A DNA stretch of 64,000 nt, taken from positions 5,417,501 through 5,481,500 of the forward strand of contig NC_044977.1 of assembly GCF_008728515.1 (NCBI RefSeq), in the 5' to 3' direction. Shown in pieces: positions 8,575-20,720 of this stretch. This stretch comes from Papio anubis (taxonomy: Eukaryota; Chordata; Mammalia; Primates; Cercopithecidae). Every line of letters begins with the position of its first letter. The first letter of the stretch is position 1. The translations under genes were made by a program, and so were the position numbers. The notes beneath the pieces are model-generated. The model saw nothing but the letters and a program-made list of their open reading frames with translations, ran no database searches and had not been told where the DNA came from.

Positions 8575-10560
8575 ATGTCCCTTGTAAGGGAGAGGAGGTT
8601 TTTTTTTTTTTTCCTCATCCAACATTAGGTTCATGGTGAGATCCTTATTACAAGAGAAAGATTAATGAAGGAAAAGCACACACATTTATTTAATATAAGT
8701 TTTATGTAACATGAGAGCCTTTGTAACTGCCCAATGGGTTCTTCTTGCCTACTGACCAAGTAGAGCTGATTTATCAAGACAGGGGAACTGCAATAGAAAA
8801 GGGTTTAATGCATGCATATAGCTGGGTAAATGGGAGGATGAAGTTTTATTGTTCAAATCAATCTCCCTGAAACTTCTGAGACTGAGGTTTTTTAAGGATA
8901 ATTTGGCAGGTTGAGGACTCAGGAGTGGTAGTGCTGATTGTTCAGGTCAGAGGTGGAATCATAGTGAAGGTCAAAGTGGATTTTTCTTTGTCTTCTGTTT
9001 CTGGATGTGATCACAGAACTAGTTGAGCCAGATTATTTAGCCAGGTGGGACCAGCTGATCCATCAGAATGCAGGGTCTGAAAAATACCTCAAAGCCCAGT
9101 CTTAGGTTTTACAGTAGTGATGCTATCCGTAGGAGCAACTGGGGAGGTAGGGATCTTGCAGTCTCTGGCTGCATGACTCCTAAATCATAATTTCTAATTT
9201 TGTGGCTAATTTGTTAGTTTTACAAGGTTGGTGATCTGGTTCCTAGGTAAGAAGGGGGTTTGTTTCAGGAAAGATCTGTTATTATCTTTGTTTGAAAGTT
9301 AAATTATAAGCTAAATTCCTCCTAGAGCTAGCTTGGGCTCCACCCCAGAATGAACAAGGGCGGTTTGGAGGCTGAAGGCAAGATTTGGAGGTTAAAGGGT
9401 CCGTTAGGTCAGATCTCTTTCACTGTCATAATTTTCTTACTATTTTAGTTTTTGCAAAGGTAGTTTCACCTTCAGAAAAGAAGACCCAAAGAAACAGTGA
9501 AACGTATGTATTTTTTTTTTTTTTTTTTTTTTTGAGACGGAGTCTGGCTCTGTCGCCCAGGCTGGAGTGAGCGGCGCCATCTCGGCTCACTGCAAGCTCT
9601 GCCCCCAGGTTCCCACCATTCTCCTGCCTCAGCCTCCCGAATAGCTGGGACCACAGGCGCCGCCACCATGCCCGGCTAATTTTTTGTATTTTTAGTAGAG
9701 ACGGGGTTTCACCGTGTTAGCCAGGATGGTCTCGATCTCCTGACCTTGTGATCCGCCTGCCTCCACCTCCCAAAGTACTGGGATTACAAGCGTGAGCCAC
9801 CGTCCCAGGCTGAAACCGATGTATTTTTATGAACAGTCACTGCGGAAGTTGTGATTGGAGAATAAAGGATATGATTTAATGGTAATGGGAATAAACTGGT
9901 GGGAACTAAGCAAGGTCTGTTTGTCAGATTCTTTTTGGCATCTCTATGTCTTAGAAAATAAGGAAGTTCTTTTCGTCTGTGTTATGAAAAGAGTACCTCT
10001 GGAATTAAAGCCTACAACCTACTTTAGAGGAAGGTCAGAAAGTGATTTTACGGCTTGCTTCAGGGGAGAAGGAGAGGGGAAGGTAAGAGAGGTTTCTGCT
10101 GTTTCTCCAATGCCAAGGAGCTGCATTTTGGGATAGCGTGTCCTGAATTCCATCATCTGACAAAAACAAATTTACTCACAAAAGGTTAGGAGAAAAAAAT
10201 AGGCAAAAAGACTATAACAGGCATATTAGAGCCAATTAGGAGCACATGATGGAATGGGTTCAGCCATTAGGGTGTTTCTCTCTGGAGAGCAGTTTGGTCT
10301 GCAGACACCTGGAGGCCATTCACTATGCTTTCTATAGGCTCTCTGATTGTGGAAAGGAGATGAAGAGGAAGCAGACAGCAGGAGGTGGGCTGTCCTTTAT
10401 CAGTCTCAGAGATGGTAATGTCCATCCCAGCATGGAGCTGATTAGGAGATGCTGAGCAGAGGAAATGACATACACTGAGTAGAATTCTACGTCTCTCCTG
10501 AGTCAGCAGTTCCCCCTCCAACTTCTTTATATAGTTTGAATTAATATTAAAAGGGCATAA
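8575..10560 (-). mobile_element. Long primate interspersed repeat, family not assigned (LTR/internal or L1 5'-region type)
   Basis: The stretch 'TTTATCAAGACAGGGGAA', 'GCATGACTCCTAAATCATAA', 'AGGTCAGATCTCTTTCACTG', then '...AAAGAGTACCTCTGGAA' and 'CTCTCCTGAGTCAGCAGTTC' is text I recognise as a common middle-aged primate repeat, running through both sides of the Alu at 9511-9810. I cannot name the family with certainty. Open frames of 93, 69 and 106 codons here (9855-10136, 10246-10455, 10267-10587) look incidental. The orientation is a guess. The start at 8575 follows a T-run; 8575-8760 may be a separate piece. Confidence 0.5.
9511..9810 (-). mobile_element. AluY-type SINE with derived GAGCGGCGCC variant
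   Basis: The poly(T) at 9511-9533 is followed by the inverted Alu. Flanks GAAACGTATGTA / GAAACCGATGTA form an imperfect TSD. Relative to standard AluY it has 'GGAGTGAGCGGCGCCATC' and 'GGGACCACAGGCGCCGCC', changes shared with the Alu at 49935-50233. It splits the unassigned primate repeat. Confidence 0.92.
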
Positions 10561-13039
10561 AAGTAGACAGAGTAGATAGCAGGTCAAATGTTTGTAATAC
10601 TAAGACCAAATATCTTAGTCACTCCAAATATCTCCCTTATTAAACAATCAGTGAGTTTTAAATCTCTAGCATGGGGCCATTGATTAAAAACTGTCCAGAA
10701 ATAGATACATTTAATCCACTTTCAACTATCATATTGGGTAGGTGAGCAAGAAGATGGTTAAGTGTCATAGATGAGCTTTTCCAAAAAAAAAAAAAAAAAA
10801 CCATTTTTGGCAGACATCAGAGCCATAACATTTAGGATTGTGAGTTTCAGGAGAATGGCAGTTTTGTAGTTTTGGCTGCTGGCATGTGGGGAAAATATTT
10901 AACACTGGAATCAGTCACTTGATCATATAAAGAGGCAAAGTGAGATAATACTAGTGAGTTAATGGCACGTTGAATAGAAGACAAGCAAGGTTTAGCTGCA
11001 GCGAAAAACAACATTGCAGGTTTCCTCTAATCACAGGAAATGAGAGTAAGATAACTACCTTGGATTACCTAGTTCATATAAATTACCCCCAATAAAGGCC
11101 TCTACTCATGTTTATCTTCCCATTTATGTTTCAGTTCCAGAAAATAAACTAACAAAATAACCTGTTGTTTCTATGAGTATTCCTCGTGCATTACTGCATC
11201 ACTCCTGGTCCATCTGAAGCTCCCTGTGTTCCAGAAAGAATCCCTGTGACGTGATTGATTCTCATAATCAATCTCCCTTCTAAATAATTGTAATCCCCCT
11301 ACATATTTCTGCCGATTTGAAGTTAAGGCACAACCTCCTCTAAGCGTCTCTGTAATCTTTGCTTTAAGTAAAAATGATTCCTCCCAAATCCTAACTTTTT
11401 ATCTTCCTCAACCAGGTGAACCTCTGCTCCTTGGTTTCACAAATCAAAAGATTTGCATGGATGTTCCTGTTACTTTGCCTCCACATGTGATGCCCTGTAA
11501 TAGAAATTGGTACATATTATTTGAGCCCATGTTTACAGTTCTACATGGTTAAAAGGCAGCTCTACCTTCTTCTTTTGGGTGATCTTATATTTCATTTATC
11601 TAAGTGAATGCTCTGCAACCATTCAGAATTCAAGAACGTACTTTGTCCCTCAATGAACAAAGTGAAATTGGAACACATCTCTTCCCAATCACTGACTGAG
11701 ATTAATTTGACAAATACCCATTAAACCAGCCAACAGCTTGCTCAGTAACTCCTATTTGCTTTAATTTATTTAGCAAAAGACCCTGATCTATCAAGTTAAA
11801 TGCCTTGATCATTCATCAGTTTACAGGTAGTCAAGTGCCCTAGCCTATAGCCAGGTTATCAATCTGTGAAAGGTGAACATTTGGGTAACTCATTTAACTG
11901 AGCAAGGTCTAAAGCTTCAAATATTTTAAGTTATTGGAGGCCATGGCTGAGCTGTAATCTTTCCCTTGTCAAATATTACAAACTTAGAAGAAGACATTTG
12001 TTTCCATGAGCCAACTGAGCTCTAAATAAATGTATTTTCCCCTACAGTTAATTTCTGACGAGCTATTTATTCAGGAGATCTTCATTCTATTATTATATTG
12101 GGTATGCTTTGGTTTGTGCACAGAAATTATGCTGTTTTGACAGCTCTATTATTTTTACTGGTTGGCTTGCAGCGATTTATCTTATAGTACATGAGGAATT
12201 TATTTTTTTAATTGGCTCTGCCTTTCTTTATGAATGTGTTTATGAGACACTATAGCAGTTCAACATTTTAATGTTTCAATGTTTTCCACCAATTTGGTAA
12301 TCTTGTAAACAGCAGTGTTTCTGAAGGGCCTCTAAGCAGTTTTGAAAACAGGATTAAAAAGAAAAAGCTAGTGAATTTAGTTCCGTCTCTACTGCTTTTC
12401 TGACAGTGCCACCATGGCATTGCCCTTCACTGTATATAAAAGATATAGAGATATTTGGACTAGAGGTAAAATTAAATGTAAAAAATCTGATCAGAAATAA
12501 ACATTTTAAATTTATTATTTTAAATTGCATTAGAAACTTACAAAAGAGATGCTATTAATAGAATAGACTATTAATTTTATATTGCTAATATTGCCAGACA
12601 AGTCTATGCAACTGGTATACCAGCACATTACATCAAAGACCAAAGTTATGACATCTTAATATTTAACTGTTATCTCAGGATGCTTAACTTGGGACACTGG
12701 AATGAACTAGCTTTCAATTCTTGAGCCAAAATTTAAAAGTTAAATAATTTCATAGATAGGACTTGTTTTTAGGCTCATTCGTTTTCACAGTCTTCAAGCA
12801 GATACGGCTTAGTCAGTTAAAGGCATATTTTTTTGTAATCTAAATCTATGCAATAAGGATCTCCAAATTTTATTGCAATTGTAAAATAGGTAATTCAAGC
12901 ATTTATTACTACCATTTTGTTTCACAATAGCTGAAAATATATTAAATAGCTACTCTAAGTTAGGTCTTGATACAATTTAATAATACATGAAATTTCATCC
13001 GAAAAGCCAACTACTTTTGACACAGGGAAATGCCACTTA
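10561..13039. other. AT-rich stretch without recognised gene
   Basis: Contains an A-run (about 10782-10800) and no coding signal. 12000-12350 is low in CpG and free of recognisable repeats, and could be conserved noncoding DNA, but nothing in the single sequence proves it. Confidence 0.4.
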
Positions 13040-13160
13040 CTAGACTCTCATTCAGCAAATATTTAATGAGCACTTTCTAAGTGCAAAGTACTATGTTAGG
13101 AGTTTTAGGAGATGCAACAATAAAATGTAATATCCTCGGTGTAGATTTTCATTGTCTATG
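13040..13160. repeat. Ancient mammalian repeat remnant (L2/L1ME class)
   Basis: 'TCATTCAGCAAATATTTAAT' followed by 'GAGCACTTTCTAAGTGCAAA' matches a common mammalian fossil repeat motif. Similar remnants lie near 20210-20320 and 29985-30110. Family is uncertain. Confidence 0.45.
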
Positions 13161-13469
13161 TATGTGTACATTAAAACTGCTATTTAACATAGAAAAAATG
13201 CACTTTGTGGTAATGTCTATAAAGTACTTTGGAAATCCTTTGGAAACAGAGAGAATTTCCAGGATGTAGGTTTAGATTTCAGACACAAGAAATGATTGGA
13301 AAGGCAATGCAGGAGGAGTCAACAGCCTGAACAAGTCCTATCTGACGTCTAATCAATTGTACTTATGGCCCTCAGGTGACATTTCTAACAGGGTGACCAC
13401 AAAGTATCTGCAGAAGGAAACGTAGCAATGCATGGCAGAATGAGGTACAAAGTGGTTCTCTCATCAGCT

Positions 13470-13610
13470 ATAGGTTAAAATCACTTGTCTTTAAGCCCCA
13501 CTTCAGACCAATTGAATGAAGTTTTTGGGGATAAGAACTGGTTTAGGCATCTTTTTAAAATGCTCTAGTTGATTCAAGTATGTACTCATTGCTGGGAAAC
13601 ACCAACTACA
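13470..13610. mobile_element. MER5-like hAT remnant
   Basis: 'AAAATCACTTGTCTTTAAGC', 'CCCCACTTCAGACC' and 'GGCATCTTTTTAAAATGC' follow the block order of MER5-type non-autonomous hAT elements. Diverged, without clear ends. Confidence 0.4.
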
Positions 13611-13739
13611 TTCAGTGTAGAAAACACCACCAACTGCCCACGAAATGAAGTTTCAATTTCAAGCATTCCTGCTACTGAGTCTTGTTTGGCCTACAGTAGC
13701 CATCTTTATAAAGAGAAGAAAATTTAATTTATGTTGTTA

Positions 13740-15961
13740 AGCCATCTCCTCATTTCTTCTTCACCAGTATAATACTGTTAAACCATATTTCCTGTCATTC
13801 AACTGAAAACTTTAGAACTGAAATAATCATCTTTCTCCCCATCCTTTATTCTGTTACAGTTCTAAAAAAAAAATGCCAGAATTTCTTGGTCTCAAATCCC
13901 TTCAGTTTTGTTTTTTTGGTTTTTATCACAAGTCATCTTTCCCTTCCCTTGGTCTCACGGCCACCCTCTTGAGCTGTGCTGTCGTAACTTGTTTCACCTC
14001 TGGAATGACGAATTCAACAATCCTAGTCTCTAGTGGAAACCTGGCCTTTCTACTTTCTCAAGCTCCACTGCAAGAATTTTTTAACTTCACCATTTTGTAT
14101 ACTCCAGTGAACCCCTCATTTTTACTCTACCCATCATCTCATTACTGTCTTCACCTCCGTTCATGTCCAGCTATAACAGCATAATAAATCTGTACAATCA
14201 TTACCTAACATATACCCTCACCTTCCCAACACCCTTTTCCCTTCCAATTACCAAAAATAACTCTCGAATTAACACCACAATCTGTTTTCTTCATGACTTA
14301 CTGCAAAAGGTAAACATTATTGGAGAAGACTCGCATAATCAATGATACTGGTATCACTACACTTCACAATCTCTAACCAGATCCAGGATTTCAACAGTGT
14401 TTTACCAGATTGCTCTGGTAATATTTTTCTCCCATTCTCTGTAACATATGGGTCATGAGATCAAGATGATTCTTAAACTTTAGTCTTCCCTCCCTCCCTG
14501 TCCATCTCAGAAGATAACTTGGCCTCGCATGTCAGAAATAATTTGTGCACTGACTTTTCTCCCCTCTTTCCACATCATCAGTTGTCCCCTCTGAACTGGA
14601 CATTTTTATTATCATAAATACGGTGACCCCATTTCCCTTTCCATTTACCTGTCCTTTTAAAGATATACTCTTCAGACAACTGTTTTTAATTTCTTCAGCT
14701 TTATTCTCTCTTGAGCCCAAACCATTCAGGTTTTCACCAATTACATTCACTTTATTAAATCCAAGGATATAGTTCTCAGCATCTTACTTCATCTATCAGC
14801 AATGTTTCACATTGTTGGTTCACTTCTTCCTTCTAAAAACACTTTCTATTTGATTTCAAGGGCGCTACACTGAACTGATTTTCTTCCTTTTTTGAAATCT
14901 CTGCTCCTTTTCAGTCACTTAGACTGCTTGGTACTCATATTCTTGACCTCAAAAACTTCAAATGCCCCAGATGTCAGTCCTTGAATTTGTTCTGTCTACA
15001 CGCAATTTCTCAGTGATTTCATCTAGTCTTACGACTCTAAATGCCTTCTGCACAATGCCTTATAACATTTATACTTTTCAGACTAAACTCTCCTTTAAAC
15101 TCTTGACTAATATATATAACTTGATACTTTATATATTGACCCAAATATCTAACTGGTATTTTATACTTAACATGAGAATCCACAATCCTCACATTCTCTC
15201 TCCACCTGCATCTTCAAATTCCTTCATCTAAATAATGAAGTTTCCATGCTTGTTATTCAGCCTAAAATATCAGTCATCTTCAATCCTATTTTTTTCTCAC
15301 TATCTTCATTCAATTATTTGCTAAATTCTATAACTTTACTGTTAAAACATACGCATAATGTCATTTCATACACTCTAAAAACATATCCAGAATTCTATTT
15401 GTATTAAATTTACTACCTTCACCCCGTAGCAAGCTTGGATTGTTTCAATTTTTTAAATTCATTAGTACCTCCACTCCCAAAACCTTTCTAGTTCTTCTTT
15501 AAATGGTCTCTTGATTCAATTCTTGCCTACTTCAGTGTATTTTTAATATGGCAGCCAGAGGGCTTGTGCAAAATATAATCAAAATCATGTTGTTCCTCTC
15601 TCTTCGTAAACTTCTACTGTCTGTGTGTGTCAGTCGGAGTGAGAACTACTCTCCATGCTGGAACTGCGGAAACCTCCTGTCTCCTTGTTGAATGCTTCAG
15701 ACATAGTCTCACGTTAGATATTTTTATACTTACTGTGGTCTAGAATGTCCATCCTCCAGGTATTTCCATTACTCTTCATCTCCCTCCAATCTCACATTCT
15801 CTGTGAGACCTACTCTTATCATCCTATTTAAAAGTGAATCTCCAAAATTATCTATCTCCATTCTTGATTTTACTTCTTTCCATAGACCTTATCATCTAAA
15901 ATAGTACATATTTATTTGGAGGGCTATGTGTTTCCTATCTTCTAGTAAAATTTAAGGTCAA
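13740..15961 (+). mobile_element. LINE-2 (L2), 5' part of a copy split by MLT2A
   Basis: The C/T-rich plus strand contains decayed L2 ORF2 blocks in order: 'CAAATGCCCCAGATGTCAGTC', 'CAGTGATTTCATCTAGTCTTA', 'TATCCAGAATTCTA', 'GGCAGCCAGAGGGCTTGTGC', 'AATCATGTTGTTCCTCTC' and 'CATAGACCTTATCATCTAAA'. Stops occur throughout. The copy continues after the MLT2A LTR at 16548. The 5' limit is approximate. Confidence 0.7.
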
Positions 15962-16547
15962 TGTATTAGTCAGGGTTCTCTGGAAGGACAGAATTAATTT
16001 GAATATATGTATATTTCTTTTATATATTATATATAAATTAATTGGATATATATTTTGGATATATATAATATGTATTATATAGTATATATTATATATAATA
16101 TATAGAACTGGATATATATCCAATTAATTTATATACATATCCAATTAATATATATATATAAAGGAGAGTTTATTAAGTATTAACTCACATGATCACAAGG
16201 TCCCACAATAGGCCGTCTGCAGGCTAAGGAGGATGGAGAACCAGTCCGAGTTCCAGAACTGAAGAACTTGGAGTTGGATGTTCAAAGACAGGAAGCATCT
16301 AGCACAGGAGAAAGTGTCGGCTGGGAGGCTAGGCCAGTCCCTCTTTTCACATTTTTTTGCCTGCTTATACTCTAGCCACACTGGCAGCTGATTCGATGGT
16401 GTCCACCCGGATTTAAGGGTGGGTCTGCCTTTCCCAGCCCACTGACTCAAACATTAATCCTTTGGCAACATCCTCACAGACACAGCCTGGATGTATATTT
16501 TGTATCCTTCAATCCAATGACGTTTGCACTCAGTATTAACCATCACA
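15962..16547 (-). mobile_element. Solo MLT2A-type ERVL LTR with AT-rich core
   Basis: Read in minus orientation it opens TGTGATGGTTAATACTGAGT and ends GAACCCTGACTAATACA, the MLT2A pattern of HERV-L LTRs. Flanks GTCAA (15957-15961) and GTCCA (16548-16552) fit the 5-bp TSD of ERVL with one change. The U5-side AT tract (about 15999-16162) is expanded. Frames on the minus strand here (15935-16123, 16193-16450) are LTR sequence, not genes. Confidence 0.85.
15999..16162. repeat. AT-rich palindromic low-complexity tract
   Basis: Almost pure A/T dinucleotide DNA inside the MLT2A LTR. A perfect 20-bp inverted repeat (16032-16051 against 16114-16133, core AATTAATTGGATAT) encloses 62 bp of TATA-rich DNA. 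Confidence 0.85.
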
Positions 16548-16670
16548 GTCCATAATTAAATAGGATGTTTCTAGTGGAGTACTTTTTACGTTCCTCTATC
16601 CTGAGCATTTAATGTGGTGCTGGTACATGATAAGCATTGAATAAAAATTGTTCGGTGAACACAAGGATAA
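16548..16670 (+). mobile_element. L2 3' end, continuation of the split copy
   Basis: 'GTGGTGCTGGTACATGATAA' and 'GCATTGAATAAAAATTGTTC' correspond to the common L2 3' terminus (… TGGCACATAGTAGG…CAATAAATATTTG). It resumes right after the MLT2A LTR, so the LTR inserted into the L2. Confidence 0.65.
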
Positions 16671-16689
16671 AAGCAATCAAACAAAATAG

Positions 16690-18260
16690 TCATTGTGTTA
16701 TTTTTCTATCCTCAAATCTGACCATTTACTTTCATCTGATACCATTCACTTTTACTTTCTTGTCCTCACAAAGAAAAGCTATATCTTATCTTCTATCAAA
16801 AGATATGCCTCTATAAGCACGTTGAACCCCTCGCACTGTCTCTCCGAAGACTTGATTCCATGTATCCACATTTTGCATCTACTAAAACATGTCTTTCAAG
16901 ATGACAACATCCTTTACTTTATTCCATGATTTAATAACATTTTCTTGCCCCACATTCCTCTCTGGCTGTTTTCCTAGTTCTCTATGCTCCTTAAATAGAT
17001 AACTTTCTTCCAATAACTGTACACTCTTTAATATTCTCATTCTCACTGATTCTTCAAGCACTTTTATTCTCAACTCTCCCTCCCAATTCCACTGTATTCT
17101 TTCTGACTGAAGTCATAAATAAGCCCCAGTATATAAGTTTCAGTCATTATTAATATAATAGTAACTTTACCATCTATTATTATATGCCCAGTCTATTCTA
17201 TACATTAAGATTGTTGGGAAAACAAAAATTACAAAAATATACTCCTTCTAGTCCTATCAATAATTTTCTGTGATAGGCAATGTGGATGTCACTGTTTACC
17301 AGTGGGAAACTGCTGAATAACGGGACTAAGTAACCTACTTCATTTTAAGCCTGAATTCAGTAAGTGTGAAACCCATTATCTGTACCTAAGTGGTTTAATT
17401 TCAGAGCACTCTAGAAATTATATTCTATAATTTCTTCTCATTTGCTTAGTGTATTTCGAATTTGGGGAATTTTTTAATATACTTCACTGATTTGTTTAGC
17501 ACTACCCAACCTATAAATGTTGGAGTTACTTAAAAATTAGTCCTGGACTGTCTTCTCTTCACCATCTCGGTACATCTTACTAGATTCACTTACTTCTGAT
17601 GACATGCAATACCACCAAATTTCCAACTTCTTAATGTAAATGTTCTATACAAACCTCTTTTACAACATCCCATCTGTCTCTTTCAGATATCTTAAATGTA
17701 TTTTCAAAGCTTAATTCATGATCCCTGCCCACCATTTAAATCCATTTTATCTCTAATATTTCCCATCTCATTTACTGTCACCTCAATTCACCCAAATTCT
17801 ACAGAAAACTGTCCCTTGACATCTCCTTCTCCCTTGTTTTTCCCTCCCACCTGTTAAAACATCCTCTTGATTCTAAACCAAAATACATTTTGAGTCATCT
17901 CCTTCTCCCTGCAGTTCTAGCAATTATCTCTTTAGCCTCTTATCTATTTTTCTTGATTCCACTGTTACTTTTCTCTAATCCATTCCTTATACAGAAAGCA
18001 TTCTCTTGTTTAAATTGTTTGATAGTTCCACATTTTCATTAGTGTAAGATTTCTTTTCTCAATTTCTGCTAGGCTTAAAAGTCTTATATATCTGGTCCCT
18101 GCCTACCTCTAGACTTATCTAGTTCCACTCATCTCTTCACTCAGTATACTCCAGTTATACTAGCTTTATTGCAATTCTCCACATATTCCATTACGCCATT
18201 CTTACTGAAGCCATAGCTATACTTCCTGGTTTATCTGAGTAACTAGCCTTGTATATAAGG
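16690..18260 (+). mobile_element. Second LINE-2 (L2) copy, diverged
   Basis: Again C/T-rich with L2 ORF2-like blocks, best between 17530 and 18260: 'TTAATTCATGATCCCTGCCC', 'GCAATTATCTCTTTAGCC', 'CTTATATATCTGGTCCCTGC' and 'CTACCTCTAGACTTATCTAG'. 17110-17520 is not clearly L2. No open frame of note. Confidence 0.55.
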
Positions 18261-19069
18261 CCTTAGTCCTCAGGAGTTTTCTTTGGGAGAATAGCTGGCC
18301 CTGAATTATGATTATTATAATTGCACCAACAATTTCATGGAAGCAGAAAAGAATAAGCCTCAGAAACTTCCTTTGTCAAGAAATAAAAGTACTTGCAATT
18401 AGCATTCAAATACATGAGAAATGTAGAACATCTGTAGGGTATACAATGATTCTAAATTTAATTGACAATTAGCTGTGATTTTGTGACCCTATAAATAAAA
18501 TTCTAATAAATTGTATTGCATAAATTAAGCTTATTAAACACTATGTGTGCCCTATCCTAATATTTATTAGTCAATTTAATCACTCTCTAAAATTAGAAAG
18601 AAAAGACACTTAGTCTCTATATAGCTTCTCAATTTGATAAATGCCCACTTAAAAATGGGTACATGAGGGAAACAGAGATTAGATATATTATAATTCAATG
18701 GATCCATACTTTTTAAATTTAATTATTTATATTGGTAATATGTGGAATATGTGCAAATTTTAAAGGGTTATTAAGATCTTAATATTAAGGGAGAAGAGTA
18801 GGAGATGTTATTTTATCTTTAATATTAGAATACATAACACATTAAGAATGCTAGCCATATCCTTAATCAATGGAATATATCTATCAGACATAGAAGAGAA
18901 TCACCAGAGCTGTAAAAAATAATAAGCTAATTACAAAAAAAACCAAGAATTAATGTGTCAGTTTTTCAGAAGTGGTCAACAGATTTCTCTCATATAAATG
19001 CTTCTGCTAGAATATGTTAGAAACTGTGAAGAATAGACACATCTAAAAAGCTGTATTATTCACATTTGC
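18261..19069. other. AT-rich stretch, nothing recognised
   Basis: No coding frame, RNA or confident repeat. Composition is strongly A/T. Confidence 0.4.
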
Positions 19070-19431
19070 TGTTGTAGCCTCAATGTTTGCATCTCCCCAG
19101 ATTCACAGGTTGACACCTAATGGCCAATGTGATGATTTGGACGTGGGTCATTGGGAAGTGATGAGGTCATAGGTGGAGTCCACATGAATGAGATTAGTAC
19201 CCTTATGAAAGAAGCCCCAGAGGGCTGCTTTGCCCTTTTCCACTATGTATAGGCATAGCAAGAAGGCACTACGTATGAACCGGAAAATAGGCATCATCAG
19301 AGACCAAATCTGCTGGTCCTTGATCTTGAACTTCTCAGCCTCTAAAACCATGAGAAATCAATTTCTGTTGTTGATAAGCCATCCAGTCTAAGGTATTTAT
19401 TGTGTTACAGCAGTCTTAAGAGAGTAAGACA
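19070..19431 (+). mobile_element. MLT1-type MaLR LTR
   Basis: Opens TGTTGTAGCCTCAATGTTTG and proceeds through 'GGGAAGTGATGAGGTCATAG', 'TGAATGAGATTAGTACCC', 'TGATCTTGAACTTCTCAGCC', 'CATGAGAAATCAATTTCTGT' and 'AAGCCATCCAGTCTA' to AAGACA, the standard MLT1 order. Near full length and solo. Confidence 0.9.
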
Positions 19432-20574
19432 ACATCTTGTGACAATATAGTACGAGGATTAATGATTATGCTTTAAAAAGTAGTTTTAAAATATTTTAAT
19501 AAAAATAAACATGATTTCCTGAGAAAAAGGTTAAAATGCACAGTTTTTATTTCTAGAAAACACTCTAAATAATAAATCATAGAAGAAATGTTACATAGAA
19601 CAGACTTAAAGTTCAGAATGGAAACTAGTGGCTACATGAAAGATAGTAAATAAGAGAGTCATCAAAGTAGTAATTCTCCAGCACCCCACTTGGTACCCAG
19701 GATATATAACTGAAGGATAGAAAAAATATAATTTTAAAATGACAGGTTTATCAGACATTCACGTAGGATTACTGAATTTAAAATGTATAGGCAAATCAAA
19801 ACTTTAAAATAGGCTAATAAATAATTCAATAAGCCAAAATGATTTCTAACAATGAATTAAAGTTGAAATTGGATATCATCTATAAAATAATATTAAAGAC
19901 AATCTTTCCAAAAGTATGTTTTAAAAATAAAGTAATTCAAAGAGGCAAAATTCTTTGGTATTTTCTATTAGAAGTATAGGAAAGACATAGCAAAGAAACA
20001 AAACAAAAGAGGAATCCCTATTATTATCAAAAAATGCAACCCTTGTGAAAATGAAGTAATAATATACTAACAATAAAAGATATAAAAATGTTTATGATTT
20101 AGAAGAAAAGATGAAGGGAGTTTCATTAAGATCAAGAAATGTTTGGAGTTATTTTGTATTTGTTTCTAATAACAGGGCGTATGCTTACCTGTTCTCTCAC
20201 TAATGTATTTAATATGTATTTATTGAGCACTATCCATTGTCAGTATTGCTTGATGATCAGGTCACAGAGGTGGAACACAAAATATATATGGTCAAGGACT
20301 CATAGCCTAACAAGTAATAGATTTCAGGATGGAGAAAAATATACAATTTAAAAAATATTATGAGAGGTATTTTGAAAGTTAGAACCAGTCCAGTGTCAGC
20401 AAAAAAGGTAACTTTTGGGATTTAGAAGTTTGGTAACTGTTCTTAAAACTGACTGGAAAAGGCCTCTTGATGCCAAGGTAATTGGTAGATATTAAAAGTA
20501 TGAAAACCTTTTACATTATTGATGATTTTTCTACTGGATTTCAATATAGGGTGAGAGTTAGAGTTGATAAGGCA
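19432..20574. other. AT-rich stretch, one old repeat trace
   Basis: A trace of the 'TATTTATTGAGCACTATCC' mammalian repeat is at about 20200-20320. The rest is unassigned, with no coding signal. Confidence 0.4.
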
Positions 20575-20720
20575 TTAAATTAATGATCATTGCTGTGTGA
20601 CAAATTACTCAAAATTTAGCAGATTACCAATAACAAATATTTATTTTCTCATAATTGGAAGCATCAGAAACACCCCCAAAAGTCTTGGCCAATAGAGATT
20701 TTGCTCACAGTCCAGCATGT
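20575..20720 (-). mobile_element. MLT1-like LTR fragment
   Basis: 'TGCTGTGTGACAAATTACTC' followed by 'AACAAATATTTATTTTCTCA' matches the antisense end of old MaLR-type LTRs. Short and diverged; family uncertain. Confidence 0.45.
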
